Source: CAIOSQ01 sp041178225
Lineage (GTDB): Bacteria > Pseudomonadota > Alphaproteobacteria > CACIAM-22H2
Reading direction: 5' to 3'
Assembly (NCBI GenBank): GCA_041178225.1
Contig: JBEGVV010000024.1
Coordinates: forward strand, 1 to 64,000
DNA: 64,000 bases
Each line of letters opens with the position of its first letter. The stretch's first letter is position 1. The notes beneath the pieces are model-generated. The model saw nothing but the letters and a program-made list of their open reading frames with translations, was not told where the DNA came from and ran no database searches. Shown one piece after another: positions 44,553-53,918 of this stretch. A program made the translations under genes and the position numbers.

Positions 44553-45770
44553 TCAGGCCGGGCGGCCCGCGCGCATCGCCGCGAGCAGCATCGGCACCGC
44601 GAGCAGCGCGATGGCCGCCAGCGCGACGAAGCAGGTGCCGTAGCGCCCGACGGCCGGCACCGCGAAGGCGAAGACGATCGGCGACACGAGGTAGCCGCCG
44701 AAGGTCAGGATCGTCGAGCCGGCGGTCGCGTCGCCGACGCGCCCCTCTGGCGCGAGCCGCGCGACCTCCGCGAGGTAGACGCCGTTCCAGCTCGTCGACG
44801 TCGTGCCGACGACGAGCCCGAGCAGCGTGACCGCCCAGACGGGCCAGCCAGGCGCGATCGCGGAGACCCCGAGGACCATCAGGCTCGACGCGAAGGCCAG
44901 CGCGACGAGCGCGCGCGCGCCGCCTATCCTGTCCGCGACCCAGCCCATGATGACGCGCGCGAAGGTGCCGGAGAACTGCATCGCGGAGAAGGCGGCGCCG
45001 GCGGCGGCGAGCGTGTAGCCGATCTCCGTCGTCAGCTGCGTCACGAAGAAGGTCAGCAGGCAGCCCTGCACCGAGGCGAAGCAGAACCCGGCCGCGGCGA
45101 CGTACAGCATCGCGCGATTGCCGCGGATGACGCTGAAGGGCGCGGCCAGGTTGGCGGGGGAGACGAGGTTCGCGAGGGTCGGCCGCCGCGAGGCGTCGCG
45201 CTGCGCGTCGAGCCGCTCGCGCCAGGGCTGCACCGCGAGCACGGCGAGGAGCGGCAGCAGCGCGGCGACGAGGAGCCCCATCCTCCATCCGCCCCAGGCG
45301 GCCACCGCGTGCACGATCAGACCCGCCAGCGCGCCGCCCAGCGGCACGCCCGACTGCTTGACCGACATGATCAGCGAGCGCCGGCCCTTCGGCGCGTTGC
45401 GCGTCAGGATCTCGCTTCCGGCGGGCGGCGACGGCCCGTAGCCCGCGCCGACGACGAAGGCCGCGAGGAGCAGGAGCGGCCACCAGGCCGTGATGCTGGC
45501 CAGCACGCCAATGCTGCCCACGATCGCGCCGATCTGCAGCAGCCGCACCGGCCCGAAATGGCTCAGCAGCAGCGAGCCCCCGGCGAGAAACCACATCGTG
45601 CCCCCGGCGACCAGGCCGGAGAGCAGGCCGATCTTCTCCGGCGACACGCCGGCGGCCGCGGTCAGCTCCGGCCCGATGACCGGGAAGACGCGGCCGAGGA
45701 AGGCGGCCATGGTCTGCATGACCATGGTGATGGCCAGCGCGGGTACCCAGGCCGGGGTCGTCGCGCCCAT
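44553..45770 (-). CDS. MFS transporter
   Basis: A 405-residue major facilitator protein with about 12 hydrophobic segments and the inter-helix GWVADRIGGARALV motif between helices 8 and 9, equivalent to the usual GxxxDRxGRR signature. The central cytoplasmic loop WRERLDAQRDASRRPTL is basic. It resembles CynX/NimT or organic-acid-type uptake carriers in general layout; the substrate is unknown. It follows the SDR gene by one base on the same strand, so the two are probably regulated together by the divergent IclR protein. Confidence 0.87.
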   Translation of the reverse strand: MGATTPAWVPALAITMVMQTMAAFLGRVFPVIGPELTAAAGVSPEKIGLLSGLVAGGTMWFLAGGSLLLSHFGPVRLLQIGAIVGSIGVLASITAWWPLLLLAAFVVGAGYGPSPPAGSEILTRNAPKGRRSLIMSVKQSGVPLGGALAGLIVHAVAAWGGWRMGLLVAALLPLLAVLAVQPWRERLDAQRDASRRPTLANLVSPANLAAPFSVIRGNRAMLYVAAAGFCFASVQGCLLTFFVTQLTTEIGYTLAAAGAAFSAMQFSGTFARVIMGWVADRIGGARALVALAFASSLMVLGVSAIAPGWPVWAVTLLGLVVGTTSTSWNGVYLAEVARLAPEGRVGDATAGSTILTFGGYLVSPIVFAFAVPAVGRYGTCFVALAAIALLAVPMLLAAMRAGRPA

Positions 45771-45771
45771 G

Positions 45772-46515
45772 TCAGGTGACCCACTGGTACCCGTCGATCT
45801 TGAAGTCCTGGCCCGACATGAAGTTCGGCTCGACCGTCGCGAGGAAGGCGACGAGCTGCGCGACGTCGGCCGGCGTGCCGAGGCGCCCGAGCGCGATGCC
45901 CTTGACCATCTCGGCGCCGCGCGAGCGCGTCAGGCTGTTGCCCAGCTCGGTCTGGATGACGCCCGGGCAGATGCAGTTGATCGCGATCTCCGGGCCCAGT
46001 TCCTTGGCGAGCGCGCGCGTCATGCCGATGATGCCGGCCTTCGCCGCCGCGTAGGCGAACTTCGACACCGCGCTCGTCACGCCGCCATTATGGGCGTTGA
46101 GCGACGACATGCTGACGATGCGGCCGGCGCCGCGGCGCTTCATTCCCGGCGCCGCGGCATGGATGAAGTTGAAGCAGCTCTTGAGGTTGATCGCGATCGT
46201 GCGATCGAACTCCTCCTCGGTGATCTCGAGCATGGGCTTGGGCATCGACTTGCCGGCGTTGTTGAGCAGGAAGTCGATGCCGCCCCACTCGCCCTCCACC
46301 TGCGCGACGATCGCCGCGGCGCGGGCGAAGTCGGCGACGTCGGCCACGTGGATCGACGCCCGGCGCCCCATCGCGCGGATCTCGCCGGCCGTGCGCTCCA
46401 TCTCGGGCTCGAGCAGGTCGACGAGCGCGATGTCGAAGCCCTTCTCCGCCAGCGCGTGGGCGCATCCGCGCCCGATGCCACGCGCGCCCCCCGTCACGAT
46501 CGCGATCCTCGCCAT
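45772..46515 (-). CDS. SDR family oxidoreductase (3-oxoacyl-ACP-reductase-like)
   Basis: A 247-residue classical short-chain dehydrogenase with TGGARGIGRG, LLNNAGKSM, catalytic Ser in SMSSLNAHNGG and Y-x3-K in YAAAKAG, ending SGQDFKIDGYQW. It likely uses NAD(H) to oxidise a hydroxylated substrate brought in by the adjacent MFS transporter. ATG 46515 is divergent from the IclR regulator across 130 bases that carry two palindromes, so it is probably an IclR target. Confidence 0.92.
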   Translation of the reverse strand: MARIAIVTGGARGIGRGCAHALAEKGFDIALVDLLEPEMERTAGEIRAMGRRASIHVADVADFARAAAIVAQVEGEWGGIDFLLNNAGKSMPKPMLEITEEEFDRTIAINLKSCFNFIHAAAPGMKRRGAGRIVSMSSLNAHNGGVTSAVSKFAYAAAKAGIIGMTRALAKELGPEIAINCICPGVIQTELGNSLTRSRGAEMVKGIALGRLGTPADVAQLVAFLATVEPNFMSGQDFKIDGYQWVT

Positions 46516-46573
46516 GTCCCGCCCCTTCCCGGCCTGTTCCCCTGCCGACAACCTAGCGTCGCCGGCGCGCCTC

Positions 46574-46597
46574 GCGCGAGTCGAGATTGACTCGCGC
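46574..46597. promoter_or_regulatory. Candidate operator palindrome in IclR/SDR divergent region
   Basis: Perfect 9-bp arms GCGCGAGTC and GACTCGCGC separated by GAGATT, centred between the divergent SDR and IclR starts. The size and symmetry suit a dimeric regulator such as the adjacent IclR protein. Confidence 0.55.
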
Positions 46598-46630
46598 CGC
46601 GCCGCATACCTAACGTGTTTCCATGCGCGA

Positions 46631-46643
46631 ACGTGGTTCACGT
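46631..46643. promoter_or_regulatory. Candidate operator ACGTG-GTT-CACGT overlapping the IclR leader
   Basis: A perfect 5-bp palindrome ends two bases before ATG 46646, where bound protein would block initiation. It overlaps a smaller GAAC-GTG-GTTC repeat. It could be an autorepression site, but 5-bp arms also occur by chance. Confidence 0.4.
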
Positions 46644-46645
46644 AC

Positions 46646-47425
46646 ATGAACGAAGGCGAGGTCAAGTCGGCGGCCCGGGTGCTCGAGATCCTCGAGTTCC
46701 TGACGCGCGGCGACGCGCCGGCGACCCTTGCCGACGTCGTCGCCGAGCTCGGCCTGCCGAAGTCCAGCGCGCACGCGCTGATGCGCACGCTGATGCTGCG
46801 CGGCTATGTCGAGCGCGACGAGGCGGAGCGCTACGCGCTGGCGCCAGCCTTCCGCGCCGGCGGCTGGATCGGCGGGCGCGACGGCCACCTCGCGGCGGTC
46901 GCGCGTCCCGTGATGGAGCAGCTGCGCCGCGACCTGCGCGAGACGGTCATCCTCGGCGCGCGCGGCGCCGGCGGCGACGTGCGCATCGTCTCGAAGCTCG
47001 TGAGCCCGGAGCAGGTCCGCTACGACACCGACACGCATGGCCTGCGCCCCGCCTATTGCACCGCGATGGGCCGCGTGCTCCTCGCCTGGTGGGACCAGCG
47101 CGCGCTCGACGGCTACCTCTCTCGGCTCCGGCCACGCGCCATCACGCCGCGCACCGTGACGGACGTCGCGCGCATCCGCGCCCTGGTGGAGCGCGTGCGC
47201 GCCGAGGGCATCGCGGTGGTGGAGGAGGAATTCGCCATCGGGGGCTCCGGCGCGGCGGCGCCGGTCTTCGACGGCTCGGGGCGCCTGGTCGCGGCCCTCA
47301 ACGTGGCGGCGGCGACGCGCCGCTTCCCGGGCGCGCGTCGGCGTATCGTCGACGCGCTCGCGCGTGGCGCGCGGCGCATCAGCCAGCGCCTCGGGCACCG
47401 CGACGGCATCGGCGACGCGGCATAG
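46646..47425 (+). CDS. IclR family transcriptional regulator
   Basis: A 259-residue IclR protein. The N-terminal winged helix-turn-helix (about 1-65) starts VKSAARVLEILEFLTRG and has the recognition region LGLPKSSAHALMRTLMLRGYV. The C-terminal ligand-binding domain has RPAYCTAMGRVLLAW and VEEEFAIGGSGAAAPVFD. IclR proteins repress or activate catabolic operons in response to small organic acids. It is divergent from the SDR/MFS pair and directly upstream of hydantoinase A/B on its own strand, so it may control both sides. The preferred start, ATG 46646, places the helix-turn-helix at the usual distance. Confidence 0.93.
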   Translation: MNEGEVKSAARVLEILEFLTRGDAPATLADVVAELGLPKSSAHALMRTLMLRGYVERDEAERYALAPAFRAGGWIGGRDGHLAAVARPVMEQLRRDLRETVILGARGAGGDVRIVSKLVSPEQVRYDTDTHGLRPAYCTAMGRVLLAWWDQRALDGYLSRLRPRAITPRTVTDVARIRALVERVRAEGIAVVEEEFAIGGSGAAAPVFDGSGRLVAALNVAAATRRFPGARRRIVDALARGARRISQRLGHRDGIGDAA

Positions 47426-47450
47426 GCGGCAGGCAGGGGGACGACGGGGA

Positions 47451-49493
47451 ATGGCCTACAGGGTTGGCGTCGACATAGGTGGGACCTTCGCGGATTTCTG
47501 CGCGCTCGACGAGGCGACGGGCGCGGTGCGCACGCTCAAGGTGCTGTCCACCCCGGCCGAGCCCGGCCGCGAGGTGATGCAGGGCATCTCCGAGCTGCAG
47601 CGGCGCTTCGGCATCGCGCCCTCCGACATCGCCTACTTCACCCACGGCACGACGGTCGGCATCAACTCGGTGATCCAGCGCAAGGGCGTTCGCCTGTGCC
47701 TGTTCACGACCGAGAACTTCATCGACGTGCTCGAGCTCGCCCGGCTGAAGATGCCGGACCCGTACCACCTGCTGTCGCGGCGTCCGGAGCCTCTCGTCAC
47801 GCGCGACCGGGCGTTCGGCATCCGCGAGAGGATGCTCGCCGACGGCAGCGTCGACCTGCCACTCGACCACGCCTCGCTGCGCGACGCGCTGGATCGCGCG
47901 CTGGAGCGCGGCGCCGAGGGCATCGTGCTCTCCTTCCTGCATGCCTACGCCAATCCCGCCCACGAGCAGGAGGCCGCGCGCCTGATCGGCGCATGGGCTC
48001 CGGGCCTGCCGGTATTCCCCTCCTCGGCGGTGTGGCCGATCATCCGCGAATACGAGCGCACCTCGACCGCGGTCGTGCACGGCTACGTGCAGCCGCGCGT
48101 CGCCGCCTACATCGCCTCGCTCCAGGCCTCGCTGCGCAAGGCCGGCGTCGGCGCCGAGCCGATGATCACGAAGTCGAACGGCGGCGTGATGACGGCCGAG
48201 CTCGGCAAGAGCCAGTGCATCCAGATGCTGCTCTCGGGCACGGCCGCCGGCACGATGGGCGCGGCCTTCGTCGCGCGGCACGCCGACGCCCCGCGCGTGC
48301 TGGCGCTCGACGTCGGCGGCACGTCGGCTGACGTCTCGGTGATCGTCGACGGCCAGCCGAGCTACCGCTCGGGCGAGATGGTCGGCGAGTTCCCGATCTA
48401 CATCCCGACGGTCTCGGTCACCTCGATCGGCGCGGGCGGCGGCTCGATCGCCGCGGTCGACGCCTTCGGCACGCTGACCGTCGGCCCGGAGAGCGCCGGC
48501 TCGACGCCGGGCCCCGCCTGCTACGGCCGCGGCGGCACGCGCCCGACGCTGACCGACGCCTTCGTGGTCTGCGGCTTCATGGGCCACAGCGAGCTCGGCT
48601 ACAGCGCCGTCACCGTCGACCGCGCGAAGGCGGAGGCCGCGATGGAGCCGATCGCGAAGGCGCTTGGCCGCGACCTGCGCTCGGCCGCGGAGGCCGTGAT
48701 CCAGGTCGCCGTGTCGGGGATGTATCGCGAGGTGAGCAAGCTCGCCGCGCACCAGGGCGTCGACCTGCGCGAGTTCAGCCTGCTCGCCTTCGGCGGCGGC
48801 GGCCCGATGACCGCCTGCCTGCTCGCGCGCGAGCTCGGCATGCCCTCGGTCCTCGTGCCCACCACGCCCGGCGTGCTCTCCGCGCTCGGCGGGCTGGTCG
48901 CGGACGTGAAGAACGACTTCATCCTCACGGTCTACGCGCCGCTCTCGGCCGAGACGCTGCCGCGCCTGCGCGAGGGATTCGCCGCGCTGGCGCGCGAGGC
49001 CGAGGCGTGGCTGCGCGACCGGCAGGGCCATCGCGGCGCGCCGCGCCTCGTGGCCTCCGCCGACCTGCGCTACCACGGCCAGAGCTTCGAGATCGAGACG
49101 CCCATCGACCTCGCATGGATCGAGGCCGGGGACGTGGCGCGCATCAGGGACGCGTTCCATCGCGAGCACGAGCGCATCTACGGCCACGCGGACCGCGAGG
49201 CGCGCGTCGATGCCGTCGCGCTGCGCATGATCGTCGTCGGCGAGAGCGCCAAGCCGTCCCTGCCGGTGCAGGAGCGGCGCGAGGGCCGCGCGGCGCCGCA
49301 GGCGGAGATCGAGGTCCTGCTGGACGGCGCGCCGCGGCGCGTGGCGCTCCACCGCCGCGCCGAACTCGTCCATGGCACGACCTTCGACGGCCCCTGCGTG
49401 ATCGCGCAGGACGACACCACGACGATCGTGCCGGACGGCTATGCCGGCGCGGTCGACCGTTTCGGCAACCTCATCCTGGCGCGCGGGAGCTGA
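47451..49493 (+). CDS. hyuA: Hydantoinase/oxoprolinase family protein, A subunit
   Basis: A 680-residue HyuA protein. An N-terminal Hydant_A_N nucleotide-binding fold opens with VGVDIGGTFADF. FTHGTTVGINSVI and the second phosphate-binding motif LALDVGGTSADVSV come next, then GAGGGSIAAVD and LLAFGGGGPMTACLLA. With subunit B it forms ATP-dependent amidohydrolases or carboxylases: N-methylhydantoinase, 5-oxoprolinase and acetone/acetophenone carboxylases. There is no third small subunit here, which argues against acetone carboxylase. Given the methylamine context, N-methylhydantoin to N-carbamoylsarcosine is attractive. It lies 4 bases before subunit B. Confidence 0.92.
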   Translation: MAYRVGVDIGGTFADFCALDEATGAVRTLKVLSTPAEPGREVMQGISELQRRFGIAPSDIAYFTHGTTVGINSVIQRKGVRLCLFTTENFIDVLELARLKMPDPYHLLSRRPEPLVTRDRAFGIRERMLADGSVDLPLDHASLRDALDRALERGAEGIVLSFLHAYANPAHEQEAARLIGAWAPGLPVFPSSAVWPIIREYERTSTAVVHGYVQPRVAAYIASLQASLRKAGVGAEPMITKSNGGVMTAELGKSQCIQMLLSGTAAGTMGAAFVARHADAPRVLALDVGGTSADVSVIVDGQPSYRSGEMVGEFPIYIPTVSVTSIGAGGGSIAAVDAFGTLTVGPESAGSTPGPACYGRGGTRPTLTDAFVVCGFMGHSELGYSAVTVDRAKAEAAMEPIAKALGRDLRSAAEAVIQVAVSGMYREVSKLAAHQGVDLREFSLLAFGGGGPMTACLLARELGMPSVLVPTTPGVLSALGGLVADVKNDFILTVYAPLSAETLPRLREGFAALAREAEAWLRDRQGHRGAPRLVASADLRYHGQSFEIETPIDLAWIEAGDVARIRDAFHREHERIYGHADREARVDAVALRMIVVGESAKPSLPVQERREGRAAPQAEIEVLLDGAPRRVALHRRAELVHGTTFDGPCVIAQDDTTTIVPDGYAGAVDRFGNLILARGS

Positions 49494-49497
49494 GCCC

Positions 49498-51510
49498 ATG
49501 GCGATCGACCCGGTCACCCTCCAGGTGCTCGCCAACCACGCGCAGGCCGCGGCGGAGGCGATGGCCTTCACGCTGTTCCGCACCGCGCACTCGACCTTCG
49601 TCAAGGAGACGGAGGACTTCACCTCCGGCCTGACGACGCCCGACGGCATGACCTTCGCCTCGCCGCGCGACCTCGGCGCGACCTGGTTCATCGGGCTCGA
49701 CTACGGCAACGCGATCCGGATGGTGGAGGACTACAGGCCCGGCGACGTCTGCATCACCAACGACCCCTACTCGGGATATGTCTGCACGCACACGCCGGAC
49801 CTCCACATCTGGAAGCCCATCTTCTGGGAGGACGAGGTCGTCGCCTTCGCGGTCGGGCACATCCACAACACGGATGTCGGCGGCGCGGTGCCTGCGTCGC
49901 TGTCGCGCCAGCTCACCGAGGTCCACCAGGAGGGGATCCGCATCCCGCCCAGCAAGATCTACGAGGCGGGCAAGCTCAACAAGACGCTGCTCGACGTCAT
50001 GCTGACCAACGTGCGCATGCCCGAGCAGAACTGGGGCGACTTCAAGGCCCAGCTCGCCTCGGTCGCCACCGGCGAGCGCAAGGTCCACGACATGATCCGG
50101 CGCTTCGGCGTCGACACGTTCAGGCAGGGCATCAAGGACCTGCTCGACCTCGGCGAGCGCCGCGCGCGCGCCGTGCTCGGGAAGATCCCCGACGGCGACT
50201 ACCACTTCGTCGACTACCTCGACGAGGACGGCCCGGGCGGCGTGCCCGTGCGCCTCGAGCTCACGCTCCGGATCCGCGGCGAGGAATGCGTCCTCGACTT
50301 CACCGGCTCCGACCCGCAGCTGCACTCCTCGCTCAACGTGCCGACCGGCGGCGCGGAGCGCCACATCCTGCTGATGGTCGGATACACCTACTCGCTCTAC
50401 ACGATCGACGAGACGCTGCCGCTCAACGGCGGAATCACGCGCCCCGCGCGCTGCATCATCCCCGAGGGCTCGGTGCTCAACCCGAAGTTCCCGGCGGCGG
50501 TCGGCATGCGCAGCCTCACCTGCGGGCGGCTGCAGAGCCTGATCATCGGCGCGTTCCAGGCCGCGATGCCGCAGGCCATGCCCGCCGGCCCGGGCTCGAG
50601 CGCCGGCATCATGAACGTCAAGACGATCGACGCGAAGACCGGCCGGCGCATCATGGCCTCGATCAACCCCATGACCGGCGGCGCGGGCGGCTCGTCCCTC
50701 GGCGACGGCGCCGACGGCTCGGGCGCCAATTCCTCGTTCCTCAAGAACACGCCGGTGGAGATCAACGAGGCCGAGGTGCCGATCAGGTTCCGGCGCTACG
50801 GCCTCGTGCGCGACAGCGGCGGCGCGGGCAAGGCGCGCGGCGGGCTCGCGACCGAGCTCGAGTTCCAGCTCTTCTCGCCCAACTCCGTCGTCACCGCGCG
50901 CAACCGCGACCGCACGCGCTTCAGCACCTGGGGCGCGATGCGCGGCGGGCCGGGCGCCACCTCGAGCTTCTGGCGCAATCCCGGCTCGAACCATGCCGAG
51001 GACCTCGGCAACACGGACGTGGTCAACCTCGATCCCGGCGACGTGATCCGCATCAAGGCGGCCGGCGGCGCCGGGTGGGGCGCGCCCTGGGAGCGCGACC
51101 CGGCGCTGGTCCTGCGCGACGTCGCGGAGGACAAGGTCTCGGTGGAGGGCGCGGCGCGCGACTACGGCGTCGTGCTGCGCGACGGCGCGGTCGACGAGGA
51201 GGCGACGAAGGCCGCGCGCGCGCGGCTCGCAGCCGAGGACGCCGCCCGGCCGCCCGCGCATTTCCGCTTCAACGCGGCGCGCGACGCCTACGAGCGGGAA
51301 TGGGACGCGGCGAGCTACGCCGCGCTCGGCGCCGCGCTCGGCCTGCTGCCGGTCCACTGGCGGCATTTCGTGAAGCGACGGATCTTCGACCGCGTCGCGG
51401 CCATGCCCGCCTCGGCGCGCCGCGCCGATGGCGGCCACGTCGCCGCGATCTTCTCCGAGGTCGTCGCCAGCTTCCCCGAGCTGCGCCACATCCGGCCAGC
51501 GGCAGAGTAG
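49498..51510 (+). CDS. hyuB: Hydantoinase B/oxoprolinase family protein, B subunit
   Basis: A 670-residue HyuB protein. Early metal-site segments are TLFRTAHSTFVKETEDF, NDPYSGYVCTHTPDLHIWKP and VGHIHNTDVGGAVP, whose His/Asp residues bind the active-site metal in relatives. Later marks are DFTGSDPQLHSSLNVP, GGITRPARCIIPEGSVLNP and GGAGKARGG. It is longer than typical HyuB (about 550-600 residues) through an extended C-terminal tail of roughly 100 residues. It is co-transcribed with HyuA and lies 10 bases before an SDR. Confidence 0.92.
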   Translation: MAIDPVTLQVLANHAQAAAEAMAFTLFRTAHSTFVKETEDFTSGLTTPDGMTFASPRDLGATWFIGLDYGNAIRMVEDYRPGDVCITNDPYSGYVCTHTPDLHIWKPIFWEDEVVAFAVGHIHNTDVGGAVPASLSRQLTEVHQEGIRIPPSKIYEAGKLNKTLLDVMLTNVRMPEQNWGDFKAQLASVATGERKVHDMIRRFGVDTFRQGIKDLLDLGERRARAVLGKIPDGDYHFVDYLDEDGPGGVPVRLELTLRIRGEECVLDFTGSDPQLHSSLNVPTGGAERHILLMVGYTYSLYTIDETLPLNGGITRPARCIIPEGSVLNPKFPAAVGMRSLTCGRLQSLIIGAFQAAMPQAMPAGPGSSAGIMNVKTIDAKTGRRIMASINPMTGGAGGSSLGDGADGSGANSSFLKNTPVEINEAEVPIRFRRYGLVRDSGGAGKARGGLATELEFQLFSPNSVVTARNRDRTRFSTWGAMRGGPGATSSFWRNPGSNHAEDLGNTDVVNLDPGDVIRIKAAGGAGWGAPWERDPALVLRDVAEDKVSVEGAARDYGVVLRDGAVDEEATKAARARLAAEDAARPPAHFRFNAARDAYEREWDAASYAALGAALGLLPVHWRHFVKRRIFDRVAAMPASARRADGGHVAAIFSEVVASFPELRHIRPAAE

Positions 51511-51520
51511 GACGGACGAC

Positions 51521-52273
51521 ATGCAGATCGAGTTCACCGGCAGGACGGTCGTCGTCACGGGCGCCGCGCGCGGCATCGGCGCCGCGATCGCGCGGGGCTT
51601 CGCCGAGCGCGGGGCGAGGGTCTTCGCCTGCGACATGGCCGCCGACGCGCTGGCCGCGCTTGGCGGCGGCATCGAGGGCCGCGTCGTCGACGTCGCGGAC
51701 GAGGCAGCGATGTCGGCCTTCGTGCGCGAGGCCGAGGCCGCGACGGGGCATGTCGACGTGCTCGTCCATGTCGCCGGCGGCGTGCGCGGCAAGCGCCAGA
51801 TGCCGATCGAGCAGGTCTCATCGCGCGACTGGCTCGACATCTACGACGCCAACGTCATGGGCGCCTTCAACGCCGCGCGCGCCGTCGTGCCGGGCATGAA
51901 GCGCGCGGGCGGCGGCCGCATCGTCGTCATCGCCAGCCGCGCGGGCATGGGCGTGAGCCTCACGGGGATCCAGAGCTACGCCTCGGCCAAGGCCGCGCAG
52001 CTCGGCCTCGTGCGCCAGCTCGCCCACGAGCTCGGCCCGTCGAACATCACGGTCAACGCGGTCGCGCCGGGCTTCATGCCGACCTCGCCGGACTACGAGC
52101 GCCAGTGGCAGGGCTATGGAGAGGCCGGCCAGAAGGCGCTCGTCGAGCGCACGCCGATGCGCCGCCTTGGCAGGCCGGAGGAAATCGCCTACGCGGTGAT
52201 GTTCCTCGCCTCGCCCTACGCGGGCTTCGTCAACGGGCAGGTCCTGCCGGTCACCGGCGGGCCCCAGGGCTGA
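51521..52273 (+). CDS. SDR family oxidoreductase
   Basis: A 250-residue short-chain dehydrogenase. The cofactor motif is VVTGAARGIGAAIA, the structural Asn-containing strand is read as VHVAGGVRG in place of the common NNAG, catalytic Ser is in VIASRAGMG, and YASAK supplies Tyr/Lys. It ends NGQVLPVTGG. The atypical NAG replacement may alter activity or just reflect a subfamily. It lies between HyuB and the peptide-type importer, so it probably processes the imported or hydrolysed compound. Confidence 0.9.
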   Translation: MQIEFTGRTVVVTGAARGIGAAIARGFAERGARVFACDMAADALAALGGGIEGRVVDVADEAAMSAFVREAEAATGHVDVLVHVAGGVRGKRQMPIEQVSSRDWLDIYDANVMGAFNAARAVVPGMKRAGGGRIVVIASRAGMGVSLTGIQSYASAKAAQLGLVRQLAHELGPSNITVNAVAPGFMPTSPDYERQWQGYGEAGQKALVERTPMRRLGRPEEIAYAVMFLASPYAGFVNGQVLPVTGGPQG

Positions 52274-52307
52274 ACAGGTTCACCACGGAAACAGGAGGAG
52301 GCTTGCG

Positions 52308-53861
52308 ATGAGAAAGACAACGCTTCGCGCGATCGCCATGGCGGCGGCGGTCGCCCTCGCACCGGCGCTCGCGTCGGGCCAGGGACGCTACGTCCACGCC
52401 AACAACTCGCCCTTCGACAACCTCGACCCGCACGCGGTGTTCGACGTCGGCCGTGCCGCGTCGCGCATCAACATGTACGACGGGCTCTACCGCTGGGTGG
52501 ACAACCCGCCGAAGATGATCCCGTGGCTGGCGGAGAGCCACACGGTCTCGCCGGATGGGCTCACCTATACCTTCAAGCTGCGCAAGGGCGTGAAGTTCCA
52601 CGACGGCTCCGAGATGACCTCGGCCGACGTGGTCTACACGATGGAGCGCATGCTCGCGATGAAGAAGGGGCCCGCCGGCCTCTTCCTCGGCTCGATCCTG
52701 CCGGGCACGACCCAGGCGCCGGACCCGCACACCGTCGTCTTCAAGCTCAAGGAGCCGTCGGCGATCTTCCTGTCGACGGTTCCGGAGATCCAGGTCGTCA
52801 ACGCGAAGCTCGTCCAGCGCAACGTCAAGGACGGCGACCACGGCGAGGGCTGGCTCAGCCGCAATGGCGCGGGCACGGGCTCGTTCATGCTGCGCCGCCA
52901 TGATCCCGCGGTCGGCTTCATCGCGACGCGCTTCAAGGACCATTTCCACGGCTGGGAAGCGGGCAAGAAGTGGTTCGACGAGATCGAGTTCCGCTCGGTG
53001 CTCGACGTCAACACGCGCGTCCTCGGCCTGATCAAGGGCGACTTCCACGGTACCGACGGCTACCTGCCCTACGACCAGATCGAGCGCCTGCGCAAGGAGT
53101 CGAACATCCAGATCCTCGAAGACGAGTCGATGCGCGTCTTCTACTTCGCCTTCAACATGTCCCGGCCGCCGTTCGACAACGTCCATTTCCGGCGCGCGCT
53201 CAACTACGCCTTCGACTACAACGGCTTCATCAACGACATCCTGAAGGGCTCGGTCGCCCGCAACCCCAGCCCCAACCCGAACAACCTCTGGGGCACGCCG
53301 AAGGACATCAAGGGCTACGAGTTCGACCTCGACAAGGCCAGGGCCGAGCTCGCCAAGGCCAACGTGCAGTTGCGCCCGATCACGATCAACCCGCTGGCGG
53401 GCTTCCCCGAGACGGAGCAGGCCGCGGTGCTCTTCGGCAACGCGCTGCGCAGGATCGGCATCGAGGCGCGCATCGAGGCCGCGCCGTGGAACATCGTGTC
53501 GGACCGCTTCCGCAACAAGGACACGATGCACGACATGGTCCCGCTCTGGAAGAGCACCTACTACGCGGATCCGAACAACTGGGTCGGCGAGCTCTTCACC
53601 ACGCGCCACCATGGCGGCCGCAACACGACCTGGTACAGCAACGCCGAGCTCGACCGCATCACGGACGAGGCGCTGAAGATCACCGACCAGGACGAGCGCG
53701 CGAAGCTCTACGACAAGGCGATCCGCCACATCGTCGACGAGGCCGTCGGCATCTTCGTCTACAACACGAAGTGGTTCGGCCCCTACTCGAACAGGATCGG
53801 CGGCATCCGCTTCTCCCCCATCGGCAATGGGCAGGAGATGCGCTGGGCCTACTTCAAGTAA
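52308..53861 (+). CDS. ABC transporter substrate-binding protein, family 5
   Basis: A 517-residue SBP_bac_5 protein with a Sec signal peptide (MRKTTLRAIAMAAAVALAPALASG, cleavage near residue 24). Family segments are LRKGVKFHDGSEMTSADVVYTMERM, FRRALNYAFDY and DMVPLWKSTYYADPNNW. AGGAGG lies 7 bases upstream of ATG 52308. It delivers ligand to the permeases and two separate ATPases that follow. Co-transcription with HyuAB suggests a cyclic amide, hydantoin-like or peptide ligand. Confidence 0.93.
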   Translation: MRKTTLRAIAMAAAVALAPALASGQGRYVHANNSPFDNLDPHAVFDVGRAASRINMYDGLYRWVDNPPKMIPWLAESHTVSPDGLTYTFKLRKGVKFHDGSEMTSADVVYTMERMLAMKKGPAGLFLGSILPGTTQAPDPHTVVFKLKEPSAIFLSTVPEIQVVNAKLVQRNVKDGDHGEGWLSRNGAGTGSFMLRRHDPAVGFIATRFKDHFHGWEAGKKWFDEIEFRSVLDVNTRVLGLIKGDFHGTDGYLPYDQIERLRKESNIQILEDESMRVFYFAFNMSRPPFDNVHFRRALNYAFDYNGFINDILKGSVARNPSPNPNNLWGTPKDIKGYEFDLDKARAELAKANVQLRPITINPLAGFPETEQAAVLFGNALRRIGIEARIEAAPWNIVSDRFRNKDTMHDMVPLWKSTYYADPNNWVGELFTTRHHGGRNTTWYSNAELDRITDEALKITDQDERAKLYDKAIRHIVDEAVGIFVYNTKWFGPYSNRIGGIRFSPIGNGQEMRWAYFK

Positions 53862-53870
53862 CGAAAGGCG

Positions 53871-53907
53871 ATCCCCTCCCTTGCCGCGACGCGGCGAGGG
53901 AGGGGAT
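53871..53907 (+). terminator. Intra-operon hairpin after binding-protein gene
   Basis: A 17-bp stem with one G-U type wobble (left arm ATCCCCTCCCTTGCCGC, right arm GCGGCGAGGGAGGGGAT) and a GAC loop starts 9 bases after the binding-protein stop and ends 11 bases before the permease ATG. It likely sets the ratio of binding protein to membrane subunits. Confidence 0.7.
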
Positions 53908-53918
53908 GATCCCCTGGC

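Noticed and set aside
47451..51510. HyuAB as acetone carboxylase
   Set aside because: The small third subunit of acetone carboxylases is absent, and the next gene is an SDR followed by an importer.
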